Of a stretch of 6,885 bases of DNA, positions 5,637-6,885 are shown piece after piece. The notes under the pieces were generated by a model that made no database searches, was not told where the DNA came from, and was given only the letters and a program-made list of their open reading frames with translations. Where the stretch lies: positions 1-6,885 of the forward strand of contig JABMMH010000120.1 of the NCBI GenBank assembly GCA_013205645.1, in the 5' to 3' direction. Origin of the DNA: Polaromonas sp. (lineage in GTDB: Bacteria; Pseudomonadota; Gammaproteobacteria; Burkholderiales; Burkholderiaceae_C). How positions within the stretch are numbered: the first letter of the stretch is position 1; the number at the start of each line of letters is the position of its first letter. The position numbers and the translations under genes are program-made.

Positions 5637-6885
5637 ATGAGTTCCAATCCTCAGGCACCTGCGTCAGCAGCTGCGTCCGTCTATTCCACGTATCAAGACA
5701 ATACCTATCTCTTCGGTGGCAACGCGCCTTACGTCGAAGAGATGTATGAAAACTACCTGGCCAATCCCGGCAGCGTGCCTGACAGCTGGCGCGACTACTT
5801 TGACGCACTGCAGAACGTCCCCGCAGCCGATGGCACAAATGCCAAAGACGTCCCGCACCAACCCGTCATCAACGCCTTTGCTGAACGCGCCAAAGCCGGC
5901 GGCACCAAAGTCGTCATGGCCAGCGCCGACGCTGAAATGGGCCGCAAGCGCACCTCTGTTCAGCAACTGATCGCGGCTTACCGCAATGTCGGTCAGCGTT
6001 GGGCTGATCTGGACCCCTTGAAGCGCACTGACCGCCCGGCCATTCCTGAGCTGGACCCGGCTTTCTATGGCTTCAGCGACGCAGATCAAGAAATCGTCTT
6101 CGACACCAGCAACACGTTTTTCGGCAAAAACCGCATGGCCTTGCGTGAGCTGCTGAACGCGCTGCGCGAAACCTACTGCGGCACTTTGGGTGCGGAGTAC
6201 ATGTACGCCACCGACCAGGGCGAAAAGCGCTGGTGGCAGCAAAAGTTAGAGAGCATTCGCAGCAAGCCCAACTTCACAGCCGAGAAAAAAATACACATTC
6301 TTGAGCGCTTGACGGCGGCTGAGGGTCTAGAGCGTTTCCTGCACACCAAATACGTTGGGCAAAAACGCTTCTCGCTCGAAGGTGGTGAGAGTTTCATTGC
6401 GTCGATGGACGAGCTGATTCAATCTGCTGGCGCCCAAGGTGTGCAAGAAATTGTCATCGGCATGGCTCACCGCGGCCGCTTGAACGTGCTGGTCAACACC
6501 ATGCGCAAGTTGCCTGCCGACTTGTTCGCCGAGTTCGACCACACCGCCCCTGAAAACCTGCCGTCTGGTGACGTGAAATACCACCAAGGCTTCAGCTCTG
6601 ACGTCAGCACCTCGGGTGGCCCGGTGCACCTGTCTTTGGCGTTCAACCCATCGCACCTTGAAATCGTCAACCCGGTGGTTGAAGGCTCGGTGCGCGCTCG
6701 CATGGATCGCCGCGCTGACCCATTGGGCAAGCAAGTGCTGCCGGTGCTGGTGCACGGCGACGCTGCCTTTGGCGGCCAAGGTGTCAATCAAGAGACCTTT
6801 GCATTGGCCCAAACCCGTGGTTATTTCACGGGCGGCACGGTGCACATCATCATCAACAACCAGATCGGTTTCACCACCTCTGACC
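5637..6885 (+). CDS. sucA: 2-oxoglutarate dehydrogenase E1 component, N-terminal part (3' end outside window)
   Basis: SucA is the thiamine-diphosphate-dependent decarboxylase of the 2-oxoglutarate dehydrogenase complex in the citric acid cycle. The window holds 416 codons plus one base of a protein that is 933 residues in E. coli. ATG 5637 is chosen because GGAGGT (5621-5626) precedes it by 10 nt and because the E1-type N-terminal segment follows (TYLFGGNAPYVEEMYENYL, residues 23-41, then W51 and YF 54-55), which contacts the E2 core in this family. Catalytic-domain hallmarks follow in order: GMAHRGRLNVL (275-285) with active-site-type His278, a KYHQGFSSD segment, the FNPSHLE...VEGSVRARMDRR block, HGDAAFGGQG (373-382), and NNQIGFTTS (407-415). 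The GDAAF to NN span is the cofactor and metal-binding region. No frameshift or odd residue is seen. sucB and lpd would be expected downstream. Confidence 0.97.
   Translation, partial: MSSNPQAPASAAASVYSTYQDNTYLFGGNAPYVEEMYENYLANPGSVPDSWRDYFDALQNVPAADGTNAKDVPHQPVINAFAERAKAGGTKVVMASADAEMGRKRTSVQQLIAAYRNVGQRWADLDPLKRTDRPAIPELDPAFYGFSDADQEIVFDTSNTFFGKNRMALRELLNALRETYCGTLGAEYMYATDQGEKRWWQQKLESIRSKPNFTAEKKIHILERLTAAEGLERFLHTKYVGQKRFSLEGGESFIASMDELIQSAGAQGVQEIVIGMAHRGRLNVLVNTMRKLPADLFAEFDHTAPENLPSGDVKYHQGFSSDVSTSGGPVHLSLAFNPSHLEIVNPVVEGSVRARMDRRADPLGKQVLPVLVHGDAAFGGQGVNQETFALAQTRGYFTGGTVHIIINNQIGFTTSD

Noticed and set aside
5664..6242. 192-codon and other open frames on the - strand opposite sucA (also 6327-6845)
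   Set aside because: They mirror conserved sucA codons, have no family resemblance and no convincing start signals.
1..6885. CRISPR array, insertion sequence, tRNA, rRNA or integrase attachment site
   Set aside because: No spaced direct repeats, transposase-like frames, terminal repeats or tRNA-like cloverleafs were found on either strand.

Overview
The window looks like a piece of a betaproteobacterial chromosome, most likely order Burkholderiales and perhaps Comamonadaceae. This rests on the SoxB and SucA sequences, moderately high GC coding DNA, and a structured leader upstream of sucA whose position matches the sucA RNA motif known only from Burkholderiales. All five complete or partial genes with family support, and the one partial gene at each edge, lie on the + strand. 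The species cannot be fixed from the sequence alone.

Layout. (1) 1-672 is the C-terminal part of soxB, the periplasmic thiosulfohydrolase of the Sox thiosulfate-oxidation system; the rest of the gene, and probably the sox cluster, lies upstream. (2) 686-1036 is a small ArsR-family repressor, 13 nt after soxB and probably co-transcribed. (3) 1037-1368 is a 332-nt non-coding stretch with an AT-rich promoter (-35 TTGAAA, 17 nt, -10 TAACAT) overlapped by palindromes, then a leader of about 250 nt full of hairpins, ending in a good intrinsic terminator upstream of the next gene. (4) 1369-5352 is a tight three-gene ABC importer operon of the glycine betaine/proline/choline (ProU/OpuA) family: a periplasmic binding protein with a TTG start, an ATPase with a shortened C-terminal regulatory part, and a permease made of two fused homologous halves. 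(5) 5353-5636 is non-coding and contains the structured sucA leader. (6) 5637-6885 is the N-terminal 416 codons of sucA, the E1 subunit of 2-oxoglutarate dehydrogenase.

How it may fit together. The sox part oxidises thiosulfate in the periplasm, and its ArsR-type neighbour has cysteines that could sense a reactive sulfur species. The palindromic promoter just after that regulator suggests the importer may be under the same control, so a sulfur-containing or sulfur-linked betaine-type substrate is possible but unproven. The importer may also be attenuated through its leader. sucA is a separate housekeeping transcription unit with its own post-transcriptional control element.

The most interesting non-coding regions are the importer leader (1120-1368), which I cannot assign to any known riboswitch class, and the sucA leader (5506-5626), an orphan candidate riboswitch.
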